Of a stretch of DNA of 30,329 nucleotides, positions 1-9,305 are shown piece by piece. Every line of letters starts with the position of its first letter. Position 1 is the stretch's first letter. Origin of the DNA: a virus; IMG/VR virus record IMGVR_UViG_3300043256_000411, positions 1 to 30,329 of that record; one strand, written 5' to 3'. Made by a program: the position numbers and the translations under genes. The notes under the pieces were generated by a model. That model was not told where the DNA came from and searched no databases. It saw only the letters and a program-made list of their open reading frames with translations.

Positions 1-3000
1 CGAACGTGATCCGGGCGTTCGCCGCGTCGTAGGACACCTCGGCGGGGTCCGAATCGACCGTCCAGTCACCCGACAGGAACGGGTCGGAGGTGAAGAAGTC
101 GCGCCCGATCAGCCCGTCCTCGACGAGCGCGAAGTCCTCCGCGGGGTTGATCGCGCACTGCCCGCCCGACTCGACCTTCCCGAGCGCCGAGACGCTGATC
201 ACGTCTCCCGGCAGGAGCCCCGCCTCCGTGAGCGAGACGTTCGGGTAGGTGAAGCCCGCGAGCGCGCCGGCGCCCGAGACGCAGTGCTCGTCCACCGCGC
301 CGATCGGCGCGATGTTGCGGGCCTGGACGTTGGCCGCCACCCGGATCCCCGGATAGATCGAGGAGCACTCGTCGGAGCAGGAGATCGTCGCGCCGGACCC
401 GACGAAGCAGTCGTCCACGCAGAGCCGGAAGTGCCAGGTCGCCCCCTGCTCGACGGGCGGCGTGAAGTGCCAGAAGGCCCAGGTCTCCAGGTTCCCGGTG
501 CCCGGGATCCCGACGTCGAGGTCCACCTCGAACTCGTCGGCCACGGCGTCGTCCAGGAAGGTGCCCTCGTTGATCGTGAAGCCGGAGGTGCCCGACCCGT
601 AGACCTTGATCCGCGTGTCCTCCCGGATCTTGCCTGTCACGTCGAGCGCGATCCGGACGGTCCCGTTCCTCGCGTAGTAGATGACGAACCCGTCGCCCTC
701 TCGGAACTTGTCGCCCCAGGAGGCGATCTCCACGAGGTCGTCGCAGTCGACGAAGGTCATGCTCTGCCCGACGTCGCCCGAGCAGTTCTGGAGGAACAGG
801 AGGGCGGACGCCTGCCAGTTCGTGTCCAGGTCCGTCAGGTCGTCCGAGCCCTGGTTCGACAGGTTCACCGCCGCGACCTCGATCCGCATGGTCGCGCCCT
901 CGATCTGCGAGCCCGCGAGGATGAAGGACGCGATCACCGCCCCGGACTGCGTGGCCGCGGTGTACGCCTGGATCTTCCACTCCCCCGCGTCCCCCGCGAG
1001 CGGCCCGTCGTCGTCCTCCCACCGCCACCGCATCGGGTGGCTCTTGGTCACATCGGGGTCGAGGTTCGGGCTCGCACTGATCGTGAACGCGAATCGTGCC
1101 TTCAGCGTCGGGATGTTGTTCGGGCACGTCAGCTCGCAGGTCGTCACGAGGTCCGTCGGCGGAGCCACGTCGCCCACGGTCGGAGGGAAGATCCCGGCCT
1201 CCGGGATCTTGACCTCGAACAGGTTGATCTCCTCGTACGCCTCCGGGTTGTAGCGCATGAGGCTGTACTGGATGTGGCCCGTCTGGAGGTAGGCGACCGA
1301 CATGACCCAGAACCAGCCTGCCGGGTTGACGATGCCGTGGCTGACGTAGAGCAGGGACCCCACCCCGTAGGTGAGGAACCGCTCCGAGACGGTGACGCCG
1401 ATGACGTCCGCCTCCCGAAGCTCCTTGAGGATGATCGCCGCGAGCCGGACCGCCTGGTACGGGTCCGTGACCGCCGGGAGGTCGATCGACATCTCGCCCG
1501 GGATCGAGTTGTCCTCCAGCAGGAACGGGTTCTGGGAAGGGTCGTCCTGTTGCGGCCAGCTGATCGTTTCGACGGCCCAGTTGTTGAACGGGAAGACGTA
1601 GGTCGAGTGGACGGAGTTCGCGCCCTGCCGCCCGTGCGAGGACTTGATCCCGGCGAAGGCGAACTCGACCTCCGACTGGACGTACTCCTCGTTGATCTCG
1701 ATCAGCGTCTCCTTCGTCGGCGCGATCGAGGGCAGCCCGCCGTCCGAGAGCGCGGCCCGCCGGATGAAGGGCCGGAACTTGCCCGACTCCCAGAACAGCG
1801 AGCCGTGGCAGGCGGAGAGCACGTTCGTGATCCGCGTCGAGATCGGCTCCTCGGTGTCGACGATCAGGTTGGAACGATACCGCGCCACCGCCTCGGTCCC
1901 GCCGAGCGCGCCGCCCTCCTGGATGACCGGCTGCTCCACGACCTCGTCGCAGTGGTTCACCTCCCGGATCCAGGCCACGAGGTTGTCCACCTCCTCCAGG
2001 GGCAGCCCCGCGCCGTAGATCGGCGAGAGGAGCAGATCGTAGACCTGGAGGATCGGGTTCTGGCCGGGGTTCGCGGCGGCCAGCGTGAGGGTCGGCTCGT
2101 CCTCCGGCGGCTGCTCGTCCGGCTCGTCGACGGGCGACATGAGGACCCGGAACTTCGAGCAGATCTCCTCGGTCCGGACGCATTCGAGCCCGGAGCAGCC
2201 GAACGGTCCCTTGTTGACCTCGTAGACCTCGGCCTGGCTGGCGCTGTCCGGGATCGTGTTCCCGTCGAACTGGCGGGCGACGTAGGAGGCGTCCCGGAAC
2301 GGCGCGCTCTCGAAGCCGCCGACGAACCGACCGCTCGCGTCGAACCAGTCGATCCGGGCTGCCACGCCGTCCCCCGTGTCGCCGCTCGTGTTGTGGAGTT
2401 CGACGAAGTAGCGGTAGACGTCCCCGGGCCGGAGCCCGAGCTGGGAGATCGGGACGCGCTCGGGCGCGGTCCTCCAGACCAACTGCCCCCGGATGAGCTC
2501 CAGCGCCTGGAACTCGTTGCACTGTTCTCCCTGCCCGAGCGGGACGATGTCCTCGCCCGTGGCGGGCGGGTCGCTGATCGCCGCGGGGTTGAGGTAGCCG
2601 AACAGGTCGGTGCGCGGATCCCATACTCTCGCGCCCCGGACGACGACGGTGATGACCGGCACGCCGCGGAACGTCTCGGGGTCGTTCTCGAGCTCGAAGA
2701 TCAGGTAGGCGATCCCCGCGCCGCTCGCCGTGTCCCTCCAGCGCCCGGTGAAGTTCGGGACGGTGTTCGACAGGAAGAAAAGCGCGGGGTGGAGCGGCTG
2801 ATCGGCCCGGCCATAGGCGACGCCCCACCGGACCTTGTTGTTCCAACGATCCTCCACGCCGTCGCCCGAGAAGCCCATGTCGGGCGCGCCGGTCGCGTCG
2901 ACCACGAGCTCGCCGTTGAAGTAGATCTCCCCGAAGCCCTCGATCCCCGACCCGTCACGGCTGCCGTGGCAGACGGCGAGCACGATGTAGAGGAGCTTGT

Positions 3001-3286
3001 TGTCCTCGCCCGAGAGCCTGTAGTCGACGACGATCCCGCCGATCAGCCGCTCCCCGTAGATCACCGGCAGCGGATCCAGCATGGAGAGGCGGTTCGCGCG
3101 GAACTTCGCGTCCTGGTCGCGGAGCGACGACTGTGCGATCAGGCCGGAGAGGACCCCGATCCCGGCCGTGATGAGCGCGAAACCGACCGGCCCCGCGAGG
3201 CCGAAGGACAGGCCCGTGATGATGATCCCGCCCGCGACGAGCGCGACTCCGGCGATCCCCTTGAGGATGTCTCCGAACAGGCCCAC
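1..3286 (-). CDS. J-like tail tip / receptor-binding protein, 3' end outside window
   Basis: Starts at a GTG (3286) just beyond the previous stop. Open to the left edge: 1095 codons visible, no stop. The N-terminal residues about 9-50 are hydrophobic (IAGVALVAGGIIITGL...AGIGVLSGLI). They are followed by LDPLPVIYGERLIGGIVVDYRL (about 70-91), the usual opening of lambda J-type central tail-tip proteins, with CHGSRDGSGIEGFGEIYFNGEL. Later segments such as SPIYGAGLPLEEVDNLVAWI (near 450), IEINEEYVQSEVEFAFAG and SERFLTYGVGSLLYVSHG also fit. The last about 250 visible residues hold many cysteines (CVDDCFVG, CSDECSS), so disulphide-stabilised receptor-contact domains are likely. The protein is at the tail tip. 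Confidence 0.8.
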   Translation of the reverse strand, partial: MGLFGDILKGIAGVALVAGGIIITGLSFGLAGPVGFALITAGIGVLSGLIAQSSLRDQDAKFRANRLSMLDPLPVIYGERLIGGIVVDYRLSGEDNKLLYIVLAVCHGSRDGSGIEGFGEIYFNGELVVDATGAPDMGFSGDGVEDRWNNKVRWGVAYGRADQPLHPALFFLSNTVPNFTGRWRDTASGAGIAYLIFELENDPETFRGVPVITVVVRGARVWDPRTDLFGYLNPAAISDPPATGEDIVPLGQGEQCNEFQALELIRGQLVWRTAPERVPISQLGLRPGDVYRYFVELHNTSGDTGDGVAARIDWFDASGRFVGGFESAPFRDASYVARQFDGNTIPDSASQAEVYEVNKGPFGCSGLECVRTEEICSKFRVLMSPVDEPDEQPPEDEPTLTLAAANPGQNPILQVYDLLLSPIYGAGLPLEEVDNLVAWIREVNHCDEVVEQPVIQEGGALGGTEAVARYRSNLIVDTEEPISTRITNVLSACHGSLFWESGKFRPFIRRAALSDGGLPSIAPTKETLIEINEEYVQSEVEFAFAGIKSSHGRQGANSVHSTYVFPFNNWAVETISWPQQDDPSQNPFLLEDNSIPGEMSIDLPAVTDPYQAVRLAAIILKELREADVIGVTVSERFLTYGVGSLLYVSHGIVNPAGWFWVMSVAYLQTGHIQYSLMRYNPEAYEEINLFEVKIPEAGIFPPTVGDVAPPTDLVTTCELTCPNNIPTLKARFAFTISASPNLDPDVTKSHPMRWRWEDDDGPLAGDAGEWKIQAYTAATQSGAVIASFILAGSQIEGATMRIEVAAVNLSNQGSDDLTDLDTNWQASALLFLQNCSGDVGQSMTFVDCDDLVEIASWGDKFREGDGFVIYYARNGTVRIALDVTGKIREDTRIKVYGSGTSGFTINEGTFLDDAVADEFEVDLDVGIPGTGNLETWAFWHFTPPVEQGATWHFRLCVDDCFVGSGATISCSDECSSIYPGIRVAANVQARNIAPIGAVDEHCVSGAGALAGFTYPNVSLTEAGLLPGDVISVSALGKVESGGQCAINPAEDFALVEDGLIGRDFFTSDPFLSGDWTVDSDPAEVSYDAANARITF

Positions 3287-3287
3287 G

Positions 3288-5114
3288 CTAGGTGCCCACC
3301 CCCCAGGGGATCTCCTTGCCGATCAGCTGCTCCCGAGCCTCGAAGAACGTGTCGCCCGGGTAGTAGACCTGGTGCGACGTGGCGTTGGCGCGGATCCCCG
3401 TCGTTCGGTCGAGGTCGCCCATCCGAGACGCGACCCGCAGCCGGATCGTCGCCTCGCCGGAGCCGGAGCCCGCGCGGCCCTCCCGGACCTCCGGCCCGCT
3501 CTGGACGTGGCCCTGGAACATCAGGGTCGGCGCGCCCTTGCGTACGCCGGTTCCGGGCCGGTAGTGGACGGCGTAGATCCGGCACAAGGTCCCGCGGAAC
3601 CGGTTGTTCTCGGCGATGACGTCGAGCGTCGAGCCACGGTGCTCCGCCGGGATCTCGATGTTGATCGAGCCACCCCGCACGTCCTCCGTCTCGCGCACCG
3701 CGTCGAACCGCAGGCTCTCTTTCCCGAGCCCGAGGTAGGTCCTCCCGTTCCACTCCAGATCGACGTCGGCGTCCGTGTAGGTGGCGATCGGCCCGAGCCC
3801 GACCGCGAACCGGAAGCAGTCGCCGCCCCAGACGCCGTTCGGTGGCGCGAGCGTGATCCTGTCGACGCCGTAGACCGCCGGGTCGAGCCCTCTCACCTCC
3901 ACCTCGCTCACCGGGTAGATCTTGCCGAGGAACTGGAGGCTCACGGTGTCGCCGTCCGCGCACGCAGTCTTCCGATGGAGCGGGTTCTCGTTCGGGCAGT
4001 TGTCCGGCCCGAGCGTGAAGCCTGAGCCGAACCGACGACTGAACGAGGAGACGGTGGGCGCCCCGAAGTCGGACAGGTAGATCTTGCTCGTGACCGAGTG
4101 CGTGCCGGGGACGGACGAGTCGGCCGAGATCCGCGCCTCCTGGGCCGCCGTGATCGCACCTTTCGCGCTGACCCATGCGCCCTTCGGCAGGTTCTCGAAG
4201 CAGATGATGTCGGACTTCATCGCCCATACAGCGAGGTAGCGGACAGGGTGCGGGAACGCGATCGGGTTCGTGAAAGGCGACGGGAACTGGACGTTGCTCT
4301 GGTTCAGCGTGCCCCAACCGAATGGCCCCGGCGGGTAGACGAGGGATGTCCCCCGGAGCAGCCCGAAGGAGAAGGCGAAGCCCATCGGATACGTCCAGCC
4401 GACGTTCCCGTAGAGGCCGCCCGTCCACGAGATCATCGGGTGCGTGTCGGGCCAGTTGGAGAAGTCGACACCGGTCCCGGCGAAGGTGCAGGCCGTCGTG
4501 AACCCGCCGCCGAACGAGTCCTTGTTCTGCGACATCACGCCGGGTGTCGGGTTGGGGTCGATCCCGCCGCCCGAGCCGAGCGACGAGAGGAACTGCCCGT
4601 AGAAGTCGCCGCGCCACTGCACGAGGCCGGGGAAGCTCTGTCCCGCGATCTGAACCGCGGGGTGGATGTTGAACGTGAACCCGGCGAACAGGTCCTCTCC
4701 CGCCACCGCCGGATCGTCCGAGTCGCCCTCCCTGCCGCTGCGGCGCGACTGGAGATAGATCAGCTTCCCGTTCGCGTCCTGGACCCGGCTCCAGCCCGAG
4801 TAGCGGATCGACGTGCAGAGCGCCGCCATCGAGTTCGCCCAGGTCGAGCTGCCGCCGTCCGAGCGCACGACGATCGCCTTCCCGTCGGGCGTCGTGTCCA
4901 GCGTCACATCGACCCACGGGGCACCCTTGATGATCTGGAAGTCGTCGAGGTCGTCGAGCGTCGAGAAGTCGACGTAGTCGATGTATCCCTCGCGGTGCCG
5001 CTCGAACTTGAGCGTGGAGGCGTCGACCCCGAGGAACTCGATGAAGTGGACGAGCGTGCCCGTCTCCTGCCGGGTCGCGTCCTCGTAGTCGAGGTCCAGG
5101 TTCCGGCGGGTCAC
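3288..5114 (-). CDS. Tail hub-like protein with DUF2163-type C-terminus
   Basis: GTG start at 5114 (weak ribosome site). 608 residues. The first about 410 residues are glycine/aromatic-rich and not recognised (LVHFIEFLGV, FIIKGAPWVDVTL-type strands, WTYPMGFAFSFGLL). The last about 200 (GRTYLGLGKESLRFDAVRE, VRGGSINIEIPAEHRGS, NNRFRGTLCRIYAVHY, APTLMFQGHVQSGPEV, GEATIRLRVASRMGDLDRTTG) resemble the beta-structured hub domain DUF2163 of gene-transfer-agent and phage baseplates. It sits between the distal-tail and tip genes, so a baseplate hub is likely. The N-terminal part looks like an added lectin- or adhesion-type module; its cysteines (about 325, 390 and 400) are worth noting. Confidence 0.65.
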   Translation of the reverse strand: MTRRNLDLDYEDATRQETGTLVHFIEFLGVDASTLKFERHREGYIDYVDFSTLDDLDDFQIIKGAPWVDVTLDTTPDGKAIVVRSDGGSSTWANSMAALCTSIRYSGWSRVQDANGKLIYLQSRRSGREGDSDDPAVAGEDLFAGFTFNIHPAVQIAGQSFPGLVQWRGDFYGQFLSSLGSGGGIDPNPTPGVMSQNKDSFGGGFTTACTFAGTGVDFSNWPDTHPMISWTGGLYGNVGWTYPMGFAFSFGLLRGTSLVYPPGPFGWGTLNQSNVQFPSPFTNPIAFPHPVRYLAVWAMKSDIICFENLPKGAWVSAKGAITAAQEARISADSSVPGTHSVTSKIYLSDFGAPTVSSFSRRFGSGFTLGPDNCPNENPLHRKTACADGDTVSLQFLGKIYPVSEVEVRGLDPAVYGVDRITLAPPNGVWGGDCFRFAVGLGPIATYTDADVDLEWNGRTYLGLGKESLRFDAVRETEDVRGGSINIEIPAEHRGSTLDVIAENNRFRGTLCRIYAVHYRPGTGVRKGAPTLMFQGHVQSGPEVREGRAGSGSGEATIRLRVASRMGDLDRTTGIRANATSHQVYYPGDTFFEAREQLIGKEIPWGVGT

Positions 5115-5226
5115 GTGAGAGCACCCCGGGCCGGTTGCGGGCTCCTGGCCGCCCCGCAGGCTCGTGTTTTACGCAAACCCCCCACTACCCTATCCTCAGG
5201 CCGAAGGCGACCGCCTACAGGCGTTT
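5115..5226. other. 112-base gap without a gene
   Basis: The longest gap inside the tail genes. It contains a TGCGGG/CCCGCA stem (5136-5158), a CGCCTGTAGGCG hairpin close to the upstream gene, and a slightly AT-richer patch (TTTACGCAAAC). There is no U-rich tail and no clear promoter, so I assign no function. Confidence 0.5.
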
Positions 5227-5907
5227 TCACGCCGGATCCAGGGAGGTCTCCTGCCTGCTCGGCACGGCCTCCTCGAAGCTGATGTCGAACCCGCCGAAGT
5301 GCTCGGGCCCCGGCGAGATCGTGGCCGGCATCTGCGGCGGCACGGCGATGTAGCACTCGAACAGGCCGTTCAGCGTGGCCGTCGAGTTCTGCTGCGGCAG
5401 GGTGCCGGCGAAGACCGGCGGCTCGAAGGAGACGACGACGACCCCGGCGCTGACCGTGGCATCGGCCGTGAGCCAGAGCACGTAGGGGAAGTTCTCGACG
5501 GCCAGGTAGTCGCCGGCGCGGATCAGCCCGTCGGCCGAGAAGCCCGTGACCCTCAGCGTCGTGTTGTCCGCGCCGAACCCGAAGGCCACGTCCACGACGC
5601 CCGCGGCACCGGCGGCGGGCCCGCCCGCGAGCTGCTCGCGCGTCCTGCGGTGGAAGAACGGGCGGACGAGGACGGGGCGACCCTCGCGGTGCCAGCGCCG
5701 TGCCTGCGTCATCAGCTCGTACGCCTCCTGGGACCGCGCGAAGACGGGCGGGAAGGTCTCCGTCCACCTCACGCCCACCTGGATCGAGTCCCTGACCTGC
5801 TTCCGCGAGCTGTGGGAGGCGGAGATCAGGGGGCTCTTGCCCTCGGGCCACGTCGTGCGCATGGGCGGGAAGGTGCGAGGCCAGGTCACGGCGGTGAGCG
5901 GGCTCAC
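5227..5907 (-). CDS. Tail protein in distal-tail position (226 residues)
   Basis: GTG start at 5907 overlapping the tape measure stop (GTGA). The product is beta-rich (VLVRPFFHRR, GVVDVAFGFGADNTTLRVTGFS, YVLWLTADATVSAGVVVVSFEPP) after an N-terminal helix with SQEAYELMTQARRWH. In siphoviruses the gene after the tape measure is usually a distal tail or baseplate component that joins tube and tip, so that role is assigned by order. No domain signature is recognised with certainty. Confidence 0.6.
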   Translation of the reverse strand: MSPLTAVTWPRTFPPMRTTWPEGKSPLISASHSSRKQVRDSIQVGVRWTETFPPVFARSQEAYELMTQARRWHREGRPVLVRPFFHRRTREQLAGGPAAGAAGVVDVAFGFGADNTTLRVTGFSADGLIRAGDYLAVENFPYVLWLTADATVSAGVVVVSFEPPVFAGTLPQQNSTATLNGLFECYIAVPPQMPATISPGPEHFGGFDISFEEAVPSRQETSLDPA

Positions 5908-8900
5908 TCGAGGAAGCTCCTTCGCAGTCCCCGGTTCGCCTCGGTCGCCCGGACGAAGGCGCGGCCCAGGGCGGGCGCCTCCCGCTCGAACAGCTCGACG
6001 GCGAAGGCGGGGTCCAGGGACGTCGCGTTGATGTTGAACACGACGGCGGGCGGCTGAGAGCTGGAGACCGGGCGCGCGGCGAGCAGCTTCGCGAGGTCCT
6101 TGCTGGAGACGACCTCGCCCGAGGCCTTGGGCCGGATCAGCTCGGGCCCCACCTCGCCCGCGATGAAGGCGTCGCCCGCCCGGAAGGTCCCCCCGCCCTG
6201 GAACAGCTTGATCTTCCCGGTCGACACACCGGCGGTGAAGACCGAGGCGCCGATCCCGAGCACGGTGCTAGCGATCTTCCCGAACGTCGACTCGCCGAAG
6301 ATCCCGGACAGCAACGAGGCGAACAGCGGCGCCAGCGCGGCCGGGAGGAGCACCGCCAGGGCGGCCGGAGAGGCGGCGATCTCGCGGTCGACCGAGCCGA
6401 GCGTGTCTGCGGACTCCTCGACGGCCTCCGAGGTCCGCTCCATGAACAGCTCGAGGCGCGGGATGCGGATCTCCCGGCCGGGGCCGCCGCCCTTCCCCCG
6501 ACCGCCGCGGAGCGGCGCGGCGAAGACCGGCGCGGGGTCGAGGGGCCGGAGCCCCGCGCCGGTCCTCGTGAGGAAGGCCTCGAAGTCCGCTGCGCCGCGG
6601 CCCGTCCGCAGCGCGGTCGTCCCCTGGGCCATGCCCGCCTGCTGCGTCTGGAGCACGCGGGCCAACAGCTGCACGTTGCCGCCGAGTTCCGCGATCAGTC
6701 GGGTCTGCGTGTCCTGCCGGCTCGTGACCTTCTCGGTGTCGGCGGCGGCGGCCGGGACGATCCCCTTGAGCACCTCGATCGTCGTCTCGCCCTGCACGAG
6801 GATCGGCGCGATGTTGAAGCCCTCGATCGGACCGCCGCGCGGGCCGAGGCGCGGCAGCGTGAGGTCCCTCACGTCGGGCGGCGGCTCGACCCCCGTCACG
6901 GGCGGCGGCGGGCGGGGCGTGGGCCGGAGGTCGCGGAGGAACCCGAACAGCGGCTCGACGACGAACTCCTGGGTGACGAAGTCCTGGATCGCGCGCAGGA
7001 TCCCGCCCAGGGTCCTCTTGAGCGCGTCGAGCGCGTTCTCTCCGTCCGTGGCGATCGAGGAGAAGAAGTCGCCGATCGACTCCGAGATGGACCGGAACGT
7101 GCTCTCCAGGCGCTGCGCCTCCGCGATGAGCTCCGCCTGCCGCAGCTGGCCGAGGAACCGGCGGACGGCGTCCCGCGCCTGCTTCTCGTTCTGCTCCTGG
7201 AACCGGATGCGCCTCCTGTGCTCCTGTTCGATCTCCCGCTGGAGCGACTTCGAGGCCGCCTCCTGCTTCCGCATCGCCTCGACCTCGGCGGCGCGGAGCA
7301 CGATCAGGTCGCGGATCGTCTCGGCCTGCGCGAGCGCCGCGCCCGTCAGCCCCTCCCGCGCGATCTGGAGGGTCAGCGCGGCCCCGACGCCGCCCGTCAT
7401 CTCCGCGGCCTCGTCCGCGAGCGCGTCGGCGCTCGACTGGAGCGAGTCGAGGAACGCCTGGATCTTCTTGGCCGCCTCCGCCCCGGCGTCGCCCACGTCC
7501 TCGATCTCGTCGACCACGCCCGCGATGGAGGTCTCGACGGACCCGAGCGTGCCTTTCAGCTCGTCGAACTCGGCGATCGCCTGCTCGACCGCCTTCTGCG
7601 CCTTCTCACCCGCCTCCTCGGCCCGCGTGCCGAACACGTCGAAGATGTCGGCCTGTCGGAACCCCTTGATCCCGAACAGCCCGGTGACCGTCTTCTCGAG
7701 TTCGCCCTGGAGCCGTGCGACCTTGATCGCCGCCTCCTCCATGCGGTCGGTCAGACCCTTGGCGATCGCCTGCTTCGCCTCGAAGTCCATGTCCTTCAGG
7801 CCCTCGCGGATCTCCCGCATCTCCTTCGAGAGTTCCGAGGCCGCCGTCCTCGCCACCTGGAGCGCCGGGCCGATCGCCAGCACCTTGCCGATCTCCGCGA
7901 CCCGCCGCTGCTGCTCCTCGAACGCCTCGGCCTCCCGCCTCGCCTTGCCGAAGCTGATCGCCAGGAGGCCGAGCCCGGCGACCACGGCGGCGATCCAGCC
8001 GGCCGGACCCGCCAGGACCGCCAGCGCGCCTCCGAGTCCGACGCCCCCGAGCGCCAGGGAGAAGGTCGAGAGCGGCCCGATGATCGTCGTCAGGATCAGG
8101 GCCAAAGGTCCCAGAAGGGCCAGCAGGCCGGTGAGCCCCACCACGGCGCCCTTCACGGGGCCGGGCAGGGCGGAGAAGGCCTTGATCGCCAGCGTCAGGC
8201 CTTCGAGCAGCGGGAGGATCGCCTGGACGACCGACGTGGCGGCCGGGGTGAGCTCGTTCCCGAGCGCGATCGCCGTGGCCTCGATCTGCGCCTTCAGCAT
8301 GGCGAAGTTCTGGGCGGGCGTGGCGAGGGTCCGCTTGAACGCCTCGTCCAGGATCCCGACCGAGTTCCGGATGTTGTCCAGGATGATCTCGAAGGTCTCG
8401 GCCTGGGCTCCGGCCGTGCCCATGGCGCCGGCCAGGGCCCGGACGTTCGGGATCGCCTGACTGAGCGCCGAGATGTTGCCCCCGAGCGCGTCGAACATGT
8501 CGATCAGGGCGGCGGTCAGGCCCCGCTCGCTGATCTGCTTTCGGAGCTTCTCGACGGAGAGACCGACGGGCGCCAGCGCCTCGTTCATCATCTTCGCCCG
8601 GCGGCCGCCGCGCAGCATGATGGTGAGGAGACCCCGGAGCGAGGTCACGGCGATCTCGGCGCTGATGCCGAGCCGGGTGAACGTGGCGACGAAGGCGCCG
8701 ATCTCCTCGAACGCCACGCCCATCTGCTGCGCCACCCCGATGACGCGGCCCAGGACGGGGGCCAGCTCGGACGCCTCGAGGTTCCCCTCCCGGATCGTGG
8801 CGACCAGGATCTCGGTCGCGCGCTTCGCGTCGAGGACCTCCACGCCGTAGGCGTTGACGGCCGCCGTCACGGCGCGGGCCACCTCGGCCGTGTCGCCCAG

Positions 8901-9305
8901 GCCCACGGCCGACGCCCTGGCCGCGTTCTCCAGGATCCTCAAGGCTTCCGCGCCGCGCTGCCCGGCCGACGTGATGAAGAACATCGCCTTGGAGAGTTCG
9001 CGCGGCCCGCGCCCGACGGCCGGCGCCAGGGCGAGGATGTCCTTCCGCCACTGGTTCACCTGGGCGTCGGCGACGCCGACCAGCGTGACGATCTTCGTCA
9101 TCTCGCGGTCGAAGTCGACCGCCATCTTGGTCGAGGCGACCCCGACGCCGATCGTGGCCGCCGAGAGGGCGAGGAGCGCGGGCGTGGCGGCGCGGATCCC
9201 GGCCGTCGTGCCCGACATCCGCTTCTGCACGCCCCGCATCTTCTTGTCGAAGTCGGACGTGTCCGCCGTGACCAGCGCCTTGAGGGTGGGGAGGAGCCCG
9301 GCCAT
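5904..9305 (-). CDS. Tape measure protein
   Basis: 1133 residues, the largest complete gene in the window. It sets tail length and is ejected during infection. Order: N-terminal LPTLKALVTADTSDFDKKMRGVQKRM and a TP901-type core (about residues 60-310, AVDFDREMTKIVTLVG, SAGQRGAEALRIL, LASELAPVLGRVIGVAQQMG-like), a hydrophobic membrane-active stretch (about 383-455, VVGLTGLLALLGPLALILTTIIG and following), a long charged coiled coil (about 455-760), a proline-rich linker near 800, and the C-terminal GGGTFRAGDAFIAGEVGPELIRP motif common to these proteins. By the usual rule of about 0.15 nm per residue the tail would be about 170 nm. It starts exactly after the frameshift stop and ends in a GTGA overlap. 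Confidence 0.92.
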   Translation of the reverse strand: MAGLLPTLKALVTADTSDFDKKMRGVQKRMSGTTAGIRAATPALLALSAATIGVGVASTKMAVDFDREMTKIVTLVGVADAQVNQWRKDILALAPAVGRGPRELSKAMFFITSAGQRGAEALRILENAARASAVGLGDTAEVARAVTAAVNAYGVEVLDAKRATEILVATIREGNLEASELAPVLGRVIGVAQQMGVAFEEIGAFVATFTRLGISAEIAVTSLRGLLTIMLRGGRRAKMMNEALAPVGLSVEKLRKQISERGLTAALIDMFDALGGNISALSQAIPNVRALAGAMGTAGAQAETFEIILDNIRNSVGILDEAFKRTLATPAQNFAMLKAQIEATAIALGNELTPAATSVVQAILPLLEGLTLAIKAFSALPGPVKGAVVGLTGLLALLGPLALILTTIIGPLSTFSLALGGVGLGGALAVLAGPAGWIAAVVAGLGLLAISFGKARREAEAFEEQQRRVAEIGKVLAIGPALQVARTAASELSKEMREIREGLKDMDFEAKQAIAKGLTDRMEEAAIKVARLQGELEKTVTGLFGIKGFRQADIFDVFGTRAEEAGEKAQKAVEQAIAEFDELKGTLGSVETSIAGVVDEIEDVGDAGAEAAKKIQAFLDSLQSSADALADEAAEMTGGVGAALTLQIAREGLTGAALAQAETIRDLIVLRAAEVEAMRKQEAASKSLQREIEQEHRRRIRFQEQNEKQARDAVRRFLGQLRQAELIAEAQRLESTFRSISESIGDFFSSIATDGENALDALKRTLGGILRAIQDFVTQEFVVEPLFGFLRDLRPTPRPPPPVTGVEPPPDVRDLTLPRLGPRGGPIEGFNIAPILVQGETTIEVLKGIVPAAAADTEKVTSRQDTQTRLIAELGGNVQLLARVLQTQQAGMAQGTTALRTGRGAADFEAFLTRTGAGLRPLDPAPVFAAPLRGGRGKGGGPGREIRIPRLELFMERTSEAVEESADTLGSVDREIAASPAALAVLLPAALAPLFASLLSGIFGESTFGKIASTVLGIGASVFTAGVSTGKIKLFQGGGTFRAGDAFIAGEVGPELIRPKASGEVVSSKDLAKLLAARPVSSSQPPAVVFNINATSLDPAFAVELFEREAPALGRAFVRATEANRGLRRSFLE

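Noticed and set aside
284-3619. A very long plus-strand reading frame (over 1100 codons) opposite the tail-tip gene
   Set aside because: It is the mirror of a GC-rich minus-strand gene: its product is low in hydrophobic order and rich in R, D, V, E and P, with no domain. The minus frame carries clear tail-tip motifs.
5115-5226. Terminator in the gap before the hub-like gene
   Set aside because: A GC stem exists, but on the coding strand it is not followed by a U-rich stretch.
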